The notes: generated from the sequence alone by a model not told the origin. Positions 17,418 through 28,304 are shown, numbered from the stretch's first letter. The stretch: 64,000 nt of DNA from Bacteroidota bacterium (GCA_029571985.1 JAKQVC010000194.1:1-64000); one strand, 5' to 3'. Program-made: numbers and translations.

Positions 17418-17620
17418 ACCACCAACCTCCAAAAGTTTAACAAAACATTTAAAATTTTTTTGGGTGTTTTACGTCACAATCAAACCCTTTCTCTGCAAGG
17501 ATTTCAGACGTCAAAAAACCACTCTTTAGACCCATTCTAAATTGCGGGTATGGGTTATGCACATATAATCACACAAAATATCGCCTTTGGCCATCAAAGG
17601 CTGGCACAGTTTTGTATAGT

Positions 17621-17641
17621 TAACTTTGCAAAGACAGGAGG
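17621..17641 (+). promoter_or_regulatory. -7 box and strong ribosome-binding site of the lipoprotein gene
   Basis: TAACTTTG at 17621-17628 matches the TAnnTTTG box. AGGAGG at 17636-17641 lies 4 bases before the ATG at 17646. A full Shine-Dalgarno sequence is unusual among the genes of this window and it fixes the start. Confidence 0.65.
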
Positions 17642-17645
17642 ATAT

Positions 17646-18821
17646 ATGAAACCACTTATTTACGTTTTAGCCAGTATTGTAATTTTAGGAAGCGGATGCA
17701 AGGTTGCAGAAAAGGAATTCCGGAAGGGTAACTATGATGAAGCCATCGACATTTGCGTAAAGCGACTGATTGACAATCCAGACAAGTCGGAGTACATCAT
17801 TTTGATGGAAGATGCCTTTTACCGGGCAAATACGGAAGACTTAGATGCAATTAAGGCCTTGCATACAGAAGGCCGTCCTGACAGGTGGGAGTCAGTTTAT
17901 CACATATACGAAGGTATTTACAACCGTCAGCAAAAAATTGCCCCTCTTATGCCCCTTTATGTAGGAGCTGAGGAGCGGGATGCCGAATTTAAGTTCGTAG
18001 ATGCTATTGGTGAGTTGAACAATGCCAAAAAGAACGCCGCTGCGTATTGGTATGCAGCAGGCTCAGAAAAACTAGCCACGGGAGATATGTATAAGGCAAG
18101 AGAGGCCTACTACCTCCTCAGCAATATTTACCGGTTTTACGCGACCTATAAGAATGTTGATGACCTCATTAATGAGGCTAAACAGAATGGTACAGCCGAT
18201 GCCTTGTTTATGATTACAGATCGCAGCAGCGGCAATTACAATTATGCAGTTCAACAGGAAATTGACGGATTTGCGGTTCAGGAAGAAAACGGCACCTGGT
18301 ATAGATTACACAATGCCTTTCCGGCAGATGAAGCTGATTATACAGTTGAGCTGGTTGTGCGGCAGGTGGAGGCTTTCCAGGACAGGGTGAGCACCAACAG
18401 ATACCAGGAAAGCAAAGAAATTGTGGATGGCTATGAGTATGTGTATGATGCGGAGGGCAACAAAGTATTAGATAGTCTCGGCAATCCTGTAAAGGTGCCT
18501 GATTATAAGACTGTAACCGCTTTTGTAACGGAAACCTGGCAGGAAAAGGTTGCAACTGTAAGCGGCGAAATCTTATACAAAGACAGAAATGGTTCCGTTT
18601 TGCGCAGCATACCCGTTGAAAGCGATGCTGTTTTTCAGAACTATTATGCTGTTGCCACCGGTTTTTACGAGGCCCTAACCCCGCAAAGCAAACAGAAAAT
18701 TGGTGGTCAGCCTGTGCCTTTCCCACCTGATGATGTGCTGCTTGTGGATGCGGTAAAGCAGCTCAAATGCAATGTTGATGCGGTGTTGCATGATTATAAT
18801 GAACAGTATTTAGGTCGATAA
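17646..18821 (+). CDS. Lipoprotein of unknown function
   Basis: A 391-residue protein with a lipoprotein signal (YVLASIVILGSGC), so anchored to a membrane. The first 150 residues look helical and repeat-like (FRKGNYDEAIDICVKRL, YRANTEDLDAIKAL, GDMYKAREAYYLLSNIY), reminiscent of tetratricopeptide repeats. The second half is richer in beta-type sequence and contains a repeated-looking GYEYVYDAEGNKVLDSLGN segment. I do not recognise a named family. It is transcribed divergently from the act cluster with its own promoter, and a strong terminator follows, so it is a single-gene unit with no functional link shown. Confidence 0.85.
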   Translation: MKPLIYVLASIVILGSGCKVAEKEFRKGNYDEAIDICVKRLIDNPDKSEYIILMEDAFYRANTEDLDAIKALHTEGRPDRWESVYHIYEGIYNRQQKIAPLMPLYVGAEERDAEFKFVDAIGELNNAKKNAAAYWYAAGSEKLATGDMYKAREAYYLLSNIYRFYATYKNVDDLINEAKQNGTADALFMITDRSSGNYNYAVQQEIDGFAVQEENGTWYRLHNAFPADEADYTVELVVRQVEAFQDRVSTNRYQESKEIVDGYEYVYDAEGNKVLDSLGNPVKVPDYKTVTAFVTETWQEKVATVSGEILYKDRNGSVLRSIPVESDAVFQNYYAVATGFYEALTPQSKQKIGGQPVPFPPDDVLLVDAVKQLKCNVDAVLHDYNEQYLGR

Positions 18822-18834
18822 TAACCCGAATGGT

Positions 18835-18875
18835 CAGCCCGCCTGTATGTCCGCATGCAGGCGGGCTGTTTTTTT
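18835..18875 (+). terminator. Rho-independent terminator
   Basis: The arms CAGCCCGCCTGTATG (18835-18849) and CATGCAGGCGGGCTG (18854-18868) form a 15-bp stem with one G-T pair and a TCCG tetraloop. A run of seven T follows. It closes the lipoprotein gene. Confidence 0.92.
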
Positions 18876-18981
18876 ACAAGTATTGCCATGTTCCTGTAAA
18901 TTTTTCTGCTTTCATGCTAAAACCCCTCGGTTGAACGTTACCTGAACGACCTGCCTGTCGGAACAAGAATAGAATGTCGTT

Positions 18982-18989
18982 TAAATTTG
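18982..18989 (+). promoter_or_regulatory. -7 box immediately before the TonB receptor gene
   Basis: TAAATTTG is a perfect TAnnTTTG box. Only 4 bases separate it from the GTG at 18994, so the transcript probably starts at or very near the start codon. Confidence 0.6.
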
Positions 18990-18993
18990 TCGC

Positions 18994-21327
18994 GTGAAAT
19001 CAAGACTACTCTCTGTATTTCTGACGGTATTTTCGTCAGGAATTATATCTCCATTGTTAGCGCAGGTGTATACCATTAGCGGCTATGTAACGGATGCAGC
19101 ATCCGGTGAAAACCTCATCAGTGCTACTATAGTAGACAAACGCGATTATGCGGGAGCCGTTGCCAATAATTATGGATTCTTCAGTTTAACCGTTCCTGCA
19201 GGAGATTTAACGGTGTTGTGTTCCTATATTGGTTATACCACCCAGGAAAAAGCGATTTCATTAAAGGGCGATACCACCATTCATTTTACACTTCAGGCAT
19301 CAGCCGAATTAGAAGAGGTGGTTGTGCAGGCCGAACGTTCGGGTGAACAATTTCAGGAGCGCACGCAAATGAGTACGATTGAAATTCCCATAGAGCAAAT
19401 AAAAGCGTTGCCTGCATTTTTAGGTGAGGTTGATGTGCTGAAAACATTGCAATTATTACCCGGTGTTTCCGGAGGTACGGAGGGCACGAGTGGATTTTTT
19501 GTTCGTGGAGGATCCCCTGATCAGAATTTAATTTTGCTGGATGGCGTGCCTGTTTATAATGCTTCCCATTTATTTGGATTCTTCAGCGTGTTTAATGCAG
19601 ACGCGATTAATAAAGTTACTTTAATTAAGGGCGGATTTCCGGCGCGATATGGCGGACGATTATCCAGTGTGGTTGATATCCGCATGAAAGAGGGCAATAT
19701 GCAATCCTTTCACGGTGAGGGCAGCATCGGATTAGTGGCAAGCCGGCTGACATTAGAAGGCCCTATTATTAAAAACAAAACCTCTTTTATTGTTTCTGCA
19801 CGTCGCACGTATATCGATTTAATTGCCCGTCCATTTATGGATTTAGAAAATGGCGACAGGCAGGGTTATTATTTCTATGATTTAAATGCAAAAATCAATC
19901 ACAAATTTTCAGATAAAGACCGGTTATATATTAGCGGATATTTTGGTCGCGATGAAGCTTACTTCACCAGCAAATATCAATATTCAGAAGACAGTGAACG
20001 CGAGGATGATTCAGGTTTATCGTGGGGTAATGCTACCGCTGTTGCGCGATGGAACCATGTAATCAATAAACGTATTTTCAGCAATCTGACGGCCACCTTT
20101 ACTGATTATTCTTTTCAGATTTACAGCAACAATGAAGAGATTTTTGAGGACGGCACAACTTCATCCTTTGGCTTTCGATATTTTTCCGGTATTAGTGACT
20201 GGAGTTTAAAATATGATGTTGATTTTATTCCACGTCCCAACCATTATTTAGTATTTGGGGCATCAGCCACTTACCATACTTTCAGACCAGGCGCCAGTCA
20301 ATTTGAATCGAACAGTCCGGATTTTGAGTTCCCTGATGTTGAGTTAGGTTCGGCAAATGTGTATGCAACCGAACTGGATGTATTTGCTGAAGATGATTGG
20401 GAGATCAACCCCAAGTGGAAAGTGAATTACGGTTTACACACAAGTGGTTTTTATGTAAATGAAACCTTTTACCCTTCCCTTCAACCGCGCATTAGCGGCC
20501 GTTATTTAATTAACGAATCTTTATCAGTGAAGGCATCCTTTGCAACGATGACACAATTTATTCATTTACTTACAAACAGTGGCATTGGTCTTCCAACGGA
20601 TCTATGGGTGCCGGCAACGGATAGTGTGCCACCACAAAACAGCTGGCAACCAGCTTTAGGTATTGCCTGGCAGTTTAAAGAAGGTTATGAAGTGAGCGTT
20701 GAAACATACTACAAAAAAATAAACGGCATTATTGATTATAAAGATGGTGCCAGTTATCTGGAGGATGGATTTGAAGACTGGCAAAGCAAAGTTGAAAGTG
20801 GAGAAGCCCAGGCATATGGAGCAGAATTTTTTATTCAGAAACGTCACGGCGATTTAACCGGATGGGTAGGCTATACTTTATCGTGGAGTAATCGTCAATT
20901 CCCGACAATCAATTTAGGAGAGCGTTATCCATTTAAATATGATCGCAGGCATGATTTTGAAATTGCCGCTGTTTATCAAATTAATGACCACATTTCTGTA
21001 TCGGGCACATGGGTGTATAGTAGCGGACAACCCATTAGTTTGCCAATTGCTAAATACGAAGGTTTATATGGACAAACTTTGTTTGCTTACGAGGGCAGGA
21101 ATGGATATCGCATGCCGGATTATCATCGCTTAGATGCCAATATTTCTTTCACTAAACAAAAAGAAAAATATGAACGCACCTGGAATATTGGTGTATACAA
21201 TGCCTATAACCGTTATAATCCCTTCTTCGTGTATGTAGCCTATGATTATTTGACGAACACGAATAATTACACACAGGTGAGTTTATTTCCCATCATTCCA
21301 AATGTTTCTTATGAATTTAAATTTTAA
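18994..21327 (+). CDS. TonB-dependent outer membrane receptor with carboxypeptidase-like N-domain
   Basis: A 777-residue outer membrane receptor. After a signal peptide (ending near LLAQ) comes a carboxypeptidase regulatory-like domain (SGYVTDAASGENLISATI, residues 28-110), then a plug domain with the hallmark FFVRGGSPDQNLILLDGVPVY and YGGRLSSVVDIRMKEG, and a beta-barrel to the end. It should import a ligand using TonB energy. The DUF4249 lipoprotein gene begins 4 bases downstream, a pairing seen often in Bacteroidota, but the substrate cannot be inferred. The start is GTG. Confidence 0.93.
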   Translation: MKSRLLSVFLTVFSSGIISPLLAQVYTISGYVTDAASGENLISATIVDKRDYAGAVANNYGFFSLTVPAGDLTVLCSYIGYTTQEKAISLKGDTTIHFTLQASAELEEVVVQAERSGEQFQERTQMSTIEIPIEQIKALPAFLGEVDVLKTLQLLPGVSGGTEGTSGFFVRGGSPDQNLILLDGVPVYNASHLFGFFSVFNADAINKVTLIKGGFPARYGGRLSSVVDIRMKEGNMQSFHGEGSIGLVASRLTLEGPIIKNKTSFIVSARRTYIDLIARPFMDLENGDRQGYYFYDLNAKINHKFSDKDRLYISGYFGRDEAYFTSKYQYSEDSEREDDSGLSWGNATAVARWNHVINKRIFSNLTATFTDYSFQIYSNNEEIFEDGTTSSFGFRYFSGISDWSLKYDVDFIPRPNHYLVFGASATYHTFRPGASQFESNSPDFEFPDVELGSANVYATELDVFAEDDWEINPKWKVNYGLHTSGFYVNETFYPSLQPRISGRYLINESLSVKASFATMTQFIHLLTNSGIGLPTDLWVPATDSVPPQNSWQPALGIAWQFKEGYEVSVETYYKKINGIIDYKDGASYLEDGFEDWQSKVESGEAQAYGAEFFIQKRHGDLTGWVGYTLSWSNRQFPTINLGERYPFKYDRRHDFEIAAVYQINDHISVSGTWVYSSGQPISLPIAKYEGLYGQTLFAYEGRNGYRMPDYHRLDANISFTKQKEKYERTWNIGVYNAYNRYNPFFVYVAYDYLTNTNNYTQVSLFPIIPNVSYEFKF

Positions 21328-21331
21328 TCCG

Positions 21332-22276
21332 ATGCGTTTATTTTCCATTTTTGTTTTGGTGGCTGCTATTGGTTTTAGTGGTTGTGAAAAAGTGATTTAC
21401 CTGGAAGTAGAAACGCAGGAAAATAAACTCGTAGTAAACACCACACTTGCACCAGGCGATTATGCCTCTTCACGTGTAACATTAAGTGCAGACCCGTTGG
21501 CATTAAGTTTTGATGGATTAGGTGTTTCAGATGCTACCGTAACGATAACCAGAAATGGAAACACCTCTTTTGTTTTAGATAATTATGGCGATGGCGCCTA
21601 CGGTCTGGAGCCGGAAGCGCATTTGGTAGAGCCGGGTGATGCATTAACCATGACGGTTACTGCACCAGGGAAGGATCCCGTTGAAGCAAGCACTACCATA
21701 CCGAATCTGGTACCCATTACATCAGTTCAAATTTTAGATACAACCTATAAAACCTATAGTTATTCTTCAGTTGATCCCGACGGTAATATTGTGATCATTG
21801 ACACCTTAATTCCCTACTATCAAATTGAGCTGATTTTTACCGACCCGGAAGAATCAAACCAATACGGATTGACTATATTATATGAAGATGCCGTATTTAC
21901 TGTAAATGCCTGCTTCACAACCAGTAATCCAATTTTTGGTTTAGATAATAGTTGGGTATCTAACAACCTGGAGGAGAACGGCGAGGTGACCATATGCGAT
22001 GAAATACGTTTCCCTGATTATGCGAATAATGGACAGGAAATCAGAATCGTTGTTGATGTTTTCGCCATTGAAACCTTGTTCGCAACAGAGCCTAAATTTA
22101 AATTTGTGTTATCTAATTTGAGCGACGAATATTATTCTTATCTGGCATCTTCCATGTTACAGGAAGGCAGTAATGGAGACCCCTTTAGTGAACCTGTTGT
22201 CGTGTATTCAAATATTCAGGGAGGCTTTGGCATATTTGCCGGGTTTACCAAAAGTATTGCAGAAATCGCATTGTAA
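21332..22276 (+). CDS. DUF4249 lipoprotein, partner of the TonB receptor
   Basis: A 314-residue DUF4249 protein with a lipoprotein signal (FVLVAAIGFSGCEK), expected on the outer membrane. After the Cys come family traits: a VIYLEVETQENKLVVN strand, a beta-sandwich-like first half and the DEYYSYLASSMLQEGSNGDPFSEP segment near the end. The ATG at 21332 gives the signal peptide directly and a 4-base gap from the receptor stop; earlier in-frame starts overlap that gene. It is thought to act with its receptor, perhaps in ligand capture, though the family has no defined activity known to me. Confidence 0.88.
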   Translation: MRLFSIFVLVAAIGFSGCEKVIYLEVETQENKLVVNTTLAPGDYASSRVTLSADPLALSFDGLGVSDATVTITRNGNTSFVLDNYGDGAYGLEPEAHLVEPGDALTMTVTAPGKDPVEASTTIPNLVPITSVQILDTTYKTYSYSSVDPDGNIVIIDTLIPYYQIELIFTDPEESNQYGLTILYEDAVFTVNACFTTSNPIFGLDNSWVSNNLEENGEVTICDEIRFPDYANNGQEIRIVVDVFAIETLFATEPKFKFVLSNLSDEYYSYLASSMLQEGSNGDPFSEPVVVYSNIQGGFGIFAGFTKSIAEIAL

Positions 22277-22282
22277 TCACAA

Positions 22283-22317
22283 TACGCCCCTTCTTAGCGT
22301 TAGAAAAGTGGGGCGTA
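22283..22317 (+). terminator. Weak hairpin after the DUF4249 gene
   Basis: TACGCCCC (22283-22290) and GGGGCGTA (22310-22317) pair over 8 bp, with further partial pairing inside. No T-run follows directly, so it may be an RNA-stabilising or attenuating hairpin rather than a full terminator. Confidence 0.4.
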
Positions 22318-22363
22318 GGTATATACAGTTGTTTTTCATTTAATCATCATTAAACTATCTGCT

Positions 22364-23077
22364 ATGAAAAAGCTTCTCAGTATTTGTTTTGCATCAGCCT
22401 GTATGTTTGCGGTACAGGGTCAATCAACAACACCTGTATATCTGACCCAGCCTGAGGTTCCCTATATTGAAGTTCGCGGAAGTGCTGAAATGGAAATAAT
22501 ACCAGATGAAATATATGTTTCCGTAACATTACAGGAGCGCTTCGATGGCCGAACCAAAGTGACGATGGGCGAGCAGGAACAAAAATTCATGGATGGTATT
22601 ACGGCATTAGGCATTCCCAAATCAGATGTGAGTTTGAGTGATGCAGATGCAGATTTTGAAAAGTTTTTATTGAAAGAAGATGCGTCTTTAACCTCCAAGA
22701 ACTATTTGGTTTTAGTTCATACGGCAGAAATGGTATCCAAGCTGTATAGTAAGCTTGCAGAAATAGATGCTGAGAATGCCTATATCGCGAAATTAAGTCA
22801 TTCAAAAATTGAAGAATATCGCAAAGAGGTTAAAATCAATGCCATAAAAGCTACACACGAAAAAGCCGGATATTTACTTGAAGCAATCGGAGAAGAACTT
22901 GGTCAGCCCTTGGAAATAACTGAAATATCAGAAACCCCCGAGAAGAAAACATACGGCTATTCGCAATATGCCAATACAAATTATAGTATGGATGCTTTTT
23001 CGCCGGATTTAAGCGGAATTGGATTTGAAAAAATTAAATTGCGGTATGAGTTTTATGGGAAGTTTGCGATAAAATAA
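22364..23077 (+). CDS. SIMPL domain (DUF541) protein
   Basis: A 237-residue exported protein of the SIMPL/DUF541 family. A signal peptide ends near VQGQ. The domain opens with IEVRGSAEMEIIPDEIYVSVTLQ, the classic beginning of the fold, and continues through TALGIPKSDVSLSDAD and an internal helix pair with KINAIKATHEKAGYLLEAIGE. SIMPL proteins are periplasmic or outer membrane proteins without a settled biochemical role. It lies 87 bases after the DUF4249 gene on the same strand and may be co-transcribed. A bidirectional terminator follows. Confidence 0.88.
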   Translation: MKKLLSICFASACMFAVQGQSTTPVYLTQPEVPYIEVRGSAEMEIIPDEIYVSVTLQERFDGRTKVTMGEQEQKFMDGITALGIPKSDVSLSDADADFEKFLLKEDASLTSKNYLVLVHTAEMVSKLYSKLAEIDAENAYIAKLSHSKIEEYRKEVKINAIKATHEKAGYLLEAIGEELGQPLEITEISETPEKKTYGYSQYANTNYSMDAFSPDLSGIGFEKIKLRYEFYGKFAIK

Positions 23078-23098
23078 ATTATTCAGAATCAACCAAAT

Positions 23099-23137
23099 AA
23101 AATGCCCGGATAGCAACGCACTATCCGGGCATTTTTA
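23099..23137. terminator. Bidirectional terminator
   Basis: AATGCCCGGATAG (23101-23113) pairs with CTATCCGGGCATT (23121-23133) around a 7-base loop. A-rich sequence precedes and a T-run follows, so it can end both the SIMPL gene and the convergent cargo gene. Confidence 0.9.
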
Positions 23138-23148
23138 TACACCATAGT

Positions 23149-24051
23149 TTACTTCAGCATAATTGCTTTAGAAGTTGAAAATTTCTCACCCGACACTTTT
23201 ACAAGATATATGCCACCGGATGTCTGTAACTCGATTGGTGCAGATGCCTGGGCAAGGTTTGAACAATATATACGTTCGCCGCTCATTGTGAATACCTCAA
23301 CCTGCAAATCGCCATTTGAAAGCACAGCATCACATTTAATATAAATGAGATTATTATAACTATATATTTCAGCCTCTGGTTGCGCCTGGTGAATATCTGT
23401 GTAAGTTCCAGACGTTTGTCCGGTGAGAATAAACCGTTCGGGTTCTGACTCGTAGGCAAAATCGTGAATAATAAATTTACTTAAAGAATCTTCTACAGAG
23501 CAACGCACCCAACCATAATGCATGTTGCCGTCATCCGATTTAAAGTGAACACCTATAAACTGTTCTGTCAAAACAGGAACCCAATGCCCAAGCGAATGCT
23601 CAACCTCATTATCATCAATCGTGCGCGCAATTAAACCCATTACTTGCCAATCTGCATCCTGAAAACTCATCATAATGCCAACCGGATAATAAAACGGTAT
23701 TGCATAAGGTCTGAAAGTATCAACCATTGAATACAAAACAGAGCCATTATAAAACCAGCTGCCGGCCACTTCAACATTCACGGGATTGGGGAGTTCGAGA
23801 TCCAATCGGTTTCCATAGAGTACCTGATAATAATCTGTAGCATAAATAAATCTATGCAACTCAAAATACAATTCATCGCTACCGTTCTGATCCAAATCTA
23901 AATAGGCAAAATCATCATCCAATTGCAAAACAGGATCGGGTTCAGGATTCGTGTAAATGATATCTGCAGAAACCTTAAAGCATGACAAAAGGGCTGAGGC
24001 CATAAGTCCATACTCTTTCAAGGTAAACCGAGCATTTGCCATGTGTTTCAT
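23149..24051 (-). CDS. T9SS cargo protein with C-terminal sorting domain, function unknown
   Basis: A 300-residue secreted protein. A signal peptide ends near KVSA, followed by a beta-rich body with no family I recognise: LDLDQNGSDELYFELHRF recalls calcium-binding or FG-GAP-like phrases, and HYGWVRCSVEDSLSKFIIHDFAYE recurs in such exported proteins. The last 75 residues form a T9SS sorting tail: LQVEVFTMSGERIY, then SGGIYLVKVSG and a short basic end. Its ATG overlaps the stop of the upstream cargo gene in an ATGA arrangement, so the two are translationally coupled. The PorU sortase encoded at 50580 would process it. Confidence 0.85.
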   Translation of the reverse strand: MKHMANARFTLKEYGLMASALLSCFKVSADIIYTNPEPDPVLQLDDDFAYLDLDQNGSDELYFELHRFIYATDYYQVLYGNRLDLELPNPVNVEVAGSWFYNGSVLYSMVDTFRPYAIPFYYPVGIMMSFQDADWQVMGLIARTIDDNEVEHSLGHWVPVLTEQFIGVHFKSDDGNMHYGWVRCSVEDSLSKFIIHDFAYESEPERFILTGQTSGTYTDIHQAQPEAEIYSYNNLIYIKCDAVLSNGDLQVEVFTMSGERIYCSNLAQASAPIELQTSGGIYLVKVSGEKFSTSKAIMLK

Positions 24052-25925
24052 AAGATTATAAATTTAGTGTATACCTGTTTATCCCCTATTCCTAATTCAA
24101 CAAAATACATACCTGATGCGGAAAGTGAAATTATTGTATCTAAATGCTGCATGGCCGGCAATTCAAATACCAAATTTCCTAAAGCATCGAAAATCATACA
24201 ATAATCAAATGCGCCAGGGTATAATAAGTGAACGTTAGAAACAGCAGGATTCGGAAATACCAAAATGGCAAGTTCATCATATGTTTGTCCGATAGTCCAG
24301 TTGTAAGGAGCACCCCAGCCAAAACATCCATCCTCAAACTGCACATGCACCGAATACATACCGTACTCAAGCGGCAAATAAGTCTGATGAATAGCACCGG
24401 GTATAATAGTATTGTTGAAATACCATTGGTAGGCCAAACCTTCAGGTGCCACCAATCCAAATTCCGTTAATGTTATCGGATAATCTAAAGTGCTGCAATC
24501 GGAAGACTTTGCAATAAAATAATCTGGTTGAGTAGACAATTGAATATTGATTAAGGTATCCAATCCAAAAATTAAAGTATCCTGATATAATCTATTTTGG
24601 TAAATGATATTCCCATATGTATCCCACAAAACCCTTGGTGTGGATGGCCATTCCATTGGAATAAGAAAACCTGAAATTGGCTCTAGCGGCTCTTGAAAGG
24701 AAACAACCAAAGGATCGCAACAGGGTGGGTCTGCTACCAATGTATCACCATTGATTGGGAAACTATCGTACAAAATAACACCAATCGTAATGCGTCCTAT
24801 AGGTGAAACAGCAAATGTCATTTCATCAGCTTCATAATTACCGGGAATAGTATCAGCATATACAGGCAAACCCTGGTCACTCAAATGTGCCACAAACCGT
24901 TTTTCAGTTTCCAAAGCATTTATTGTATCGGCACCAATAATTGCCATTTCATCTTCAATATTGCCCCATATATAGATTTCTTTTCCAAAAGGTTCGAAAT
25001 CTAAAATAGATTCATTCTGAGCACAAATAGTTGTGGCATATTCAACAGTACCTTGCCTGTTACATCGACCAACAAAATATTCATCATGCCAGGGAGCAGA
25101 TAATACGAGTGTGATGTTTCCAATTGAATACGTATCTATATCAAATCCCCCAGAAAAGTAAACGTCCCCCAGATTATTGCCTTCGATACTAAAGTCCTCC
25201 GTGCGTTCGTCTAAAAGAAAAGCCCAGTCGGCAGCGTTGGCCTCATTGAAATGAGCGATAAACGGTTTTGTTTTTTCTTCTTCATTTACCAAAACGTATC
25301 CTCCTAAATCAAGAGAGAGGCACCAACTTTTCATTATACCAGCCAGAAAAAATCCACCTACAGCATCGCTCTCAATTCCTATGGGTTCAAAATCGGAACC
25401 GGTAAAAAGATGATACCATTCCAGGACTCCATCAGCTTTAAACTTCAATATAAAATTAAATTCACCTGCATCCGGGAGATACAATTTATGGTCATCTACC
25501 CATAATTCACCACTATTACATGCACCTAGAACATACACACCACCATCTATTCCAAATTGAGCCGAAATAATCTCTACCTCACTTAATGCGTATGGCGATT
25601 GATAATTATGCATCAGCTTCAGCCAGCGCAAGGAACCATCTGAATTAATTACCGCTAAATAATCATTAAAAATTGAAAATTCATCGGTATTAATCAGCAT
25701 GTAATCTCTAATAACAATTGCCGGACTTTCAGTATTACCCGCAATGAGTACATTACCCTTATGATCTGTGTCGATAATAGAAATGGGGTCATTTTGAGTC
25801 CCATGCACTGAAACACCCCAGCTCCAATTTGGTATCTGAGCAAGTGCTGGTTTAATAAGATCTAAACAGCACATCAGGCAGCAAAAGGCAAGCCTGGAAA
25901 TAAAAAAACCCCGTCTATGGTTCAT
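24048..25925 (-). CDS. T9SS cargo protein with beta-propeller-like repeats
   Basis: A 625-residue secreted protein. A signal peptide (ending near PALA) is followed by repeats of the type DxxGNVLIAGN, NSDGSLRWLKLM, GVYVLGACNSG, KADGVLEWYHL and GGFFLAGIMKSW, which resemble the SBBP or beta-propeller repeats of surface proteins. About residues 460-540 look Ig-like (LAYQWYFNNTIIPGAIHQTY). The final 80 residues are a T9SS tail with LVFPNPAVSNVHLLYPG, GNLVFELP and SGMYFVELGIGDKQVYTKFIIL-type ending. It heads a two-gene operon with the cargo gene at 23149. No enzymatic motif is visible; adhesion or structural use is possible. Confidence 0.87.
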   Translation of the reverse strand: MNHRRGFFISRLAFCCLMCCLDLIKPALAQIPNWSWGVSVHGTQNDPISIIDTDHKGNVLIAGNTESPAIVIRDYMLINTDEFSIFNDYLAVINSDGSLRWLKLMHNYQSPYALSEVEIISAQFGIDGGVYVLGACNSGELWVDDHKLYLPDAGEFNFILKFKADGVLEWYHLFTGSDFEPIGIESDAVGGFFLAGIMKSWCLSLDLGGYVLVNEEEKTKPFIAHFNEANAADWAFLLDERTEDFSIEGNNLGDVYFSGGFDIDTYSIGNITLVLSAPWHDEYFVGRCNRQGTVEYATTICAQNESILDFEPFGKEIYIWGNIEDEMAIIGADTINALETEKRFVAHLSDQGLPVYADTIPGNYEADEMTFAVSPIGRITIGVILYDSFPINGDTLVADPPCCDPLVVSFQEPLEPISGFLIPMEWPSTPRVLWDTYGNIIYQNRLYQDTLIFGLDTLINIQLSTQPDYFIAKSSDCSTLDYPITLTEFGLVAPEGLAYQWYFNNTIIPGAIHQTYLPLEYGMYSVHVQFEDGCFGWGAPYNWTIGQTYDELAILVFPNPAVSNVHLLYPGAFDYCMIFDALGNLVFELPAMQHLDTIISLSASGMYFVELGIGDKQVYTKFIIL

Positions 25926-25968
25926 GAGCAGGTTTTTTTAAATAGTGATGGAACAATCGAAGGTATAC

Positions 25969-26000
25969 AAAAAAAAGAAGCCTTCGGTTAAGAAGACTTC
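25969..26000 (-). terminator. Terminator of atpDC
   Basis: On the minus strand GAAGTCTTC and GAAGGCTTC form a 9-bp stem with one G-T pair around TTAACC, followed by eight T. It lies 28 bases after the atpC stop. Confidence 0.8.
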
Positions 26001-26027
26001 TATTTCTTTAAACAGGTTGTATGCAGC

Positions 26028-26276
26028 TTATGCTTTCTCCACTCCCTCGACCAGCACACTCACCGTATTATTTACCACCTCAACGAAACCACCTTTAATG
26101 GTGTAGATGATATTTTCTTTGCCGGTATTCACACGCATTTTCCCGGTTGCCAGGGCGGCAATCATCGGTGCGTGGTTGTTCAACACTTCAAAAGATCCGG
26201 TGATACCGGGCATTTGAACGCCTACGGCTTCTCCACTATAAATCTTTTTCTCAGGTGAAAGGATTTCGAGTTGCAT
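26028..26276 (-). CDS. atpC: ATP synthase F1 epsilon subunit (short form)
   Basis: An 82-residue epsilon subunit containing only the N-terminal beta-sandwich domain: LEILSPEKKIYSGEAVGVQMPG, GSFEVLNNHAPMIAALATG and TIKGGFVEVVNNTVSVLVE. The C-terminal two-helix domain that lets typical 130-140 residue epsilon subunits inhibit ATP hydrolysis is absent, so that control is not available to this enzyme. The short form is common in Bacteroidota. It is 22 bases after atpD; the other ATP synthase genes are not in the window. Confidence 0.93.
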   Translation of the reverse strand: MQLEILSPEKKIYSGEAVGVQMPGITGSFEVLNNHAPMIAALATGKMRVNTGKENIIYTIKGGFVEVVNNTVSVLVEGVEKA

Positions 26277-26298
26277 ACTATACGTTTACCTGATTGGA

Positions 26299-27816
<1,518 letters not shown>

Positions 27817-27842
27817 TTAATGTACGTTTTTGAAATCCGCCG

Positions 27843-27873
27843 CAAAGATAGGGGTTTGTTGTTAAATGGACAA
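27843..27873 (-). promoter_or_regulatory. Promoter of atpDC
   Basis: On the minus strand TTG (27873-27871) and TATCTTTG (27850-27843) are separated by exactly 20 bases, a full Bacteroidota -33/-7 promoter. The leader to the ATG at 27804 is about 30 bases. Confidence 0.8.
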
Positions 27874-27899
27874 GAAAAGTGTTTGGAAGTGCGGAGGTG

Positions 27900-28206
27900 G
27901 AATGCAGAAGGTGTCGACGTGTCGACGTTCCGACGTGTCGACGTGGAATGCAGGTGTGTAAGTGTGGTCCGCCGTACGGCGGATGGTGTGTGGAAGTGTG
28001 CGAATGGAGGAGGTGTTGACGTGCGGAGGTGCGGACGGAATGCAGAAGGTGTCGACGTGTCGACGTTCCGACGTGTCGACGTGGAATGCAGGTGTGTAAG
28101 TGTGGTCCGCCGTACGGCGGATGGTGTGTGGAAGTGTGCGAATGGAGGAGGTGTTGACGTGCGGAGGTGCGGACGTGCGGAGGTGCGGACGTGCGGAGGT
28201 GCGGAC
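27900..28206. repeat. Duplicated 138-bp unit made of octamers, with flanking 16-mers
   Basis: Bases 27900-28037 recur as 28038-28174, identical by eye. Each unit contains four octamers GTGTCGAC/GTTCCGAC (27911-27942 and 28049-28080), the perfect palindrome TCCGCCGTACGGCGGA (27968-27983 and 28106-28121), and a GTGCGGAGGTGCGGAC 16-mer. The 16-mer is repeated three times in tandem at 28159-28206. Open frames cross the block on both strands but only reflect the repeat; I see no gene. Confidence 0.93.
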
Positions 28207-28231
28207 GTGAATGCAACTGTGTTCAGGTGTT

Positions 28232-28247
28232 TCCGCCATACGGCGGA
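28232..28247. repeat. Third copy of the 16-bp palindrome
   Basis: TCCGCCATACGGCGGA differs by one central base from the palindromes of the adjacent duplicated unit. It lies outside that unit in unrelated flanking sequence, so the palindrome is the part that recurs independently. Confidence 0.75.
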
Positions 28248-28304
28248 TTCAGGTGTTCAGGTTAGTAAAATTCAATATGGCCACATAGGGAAGACAAAAC
28301 CACT

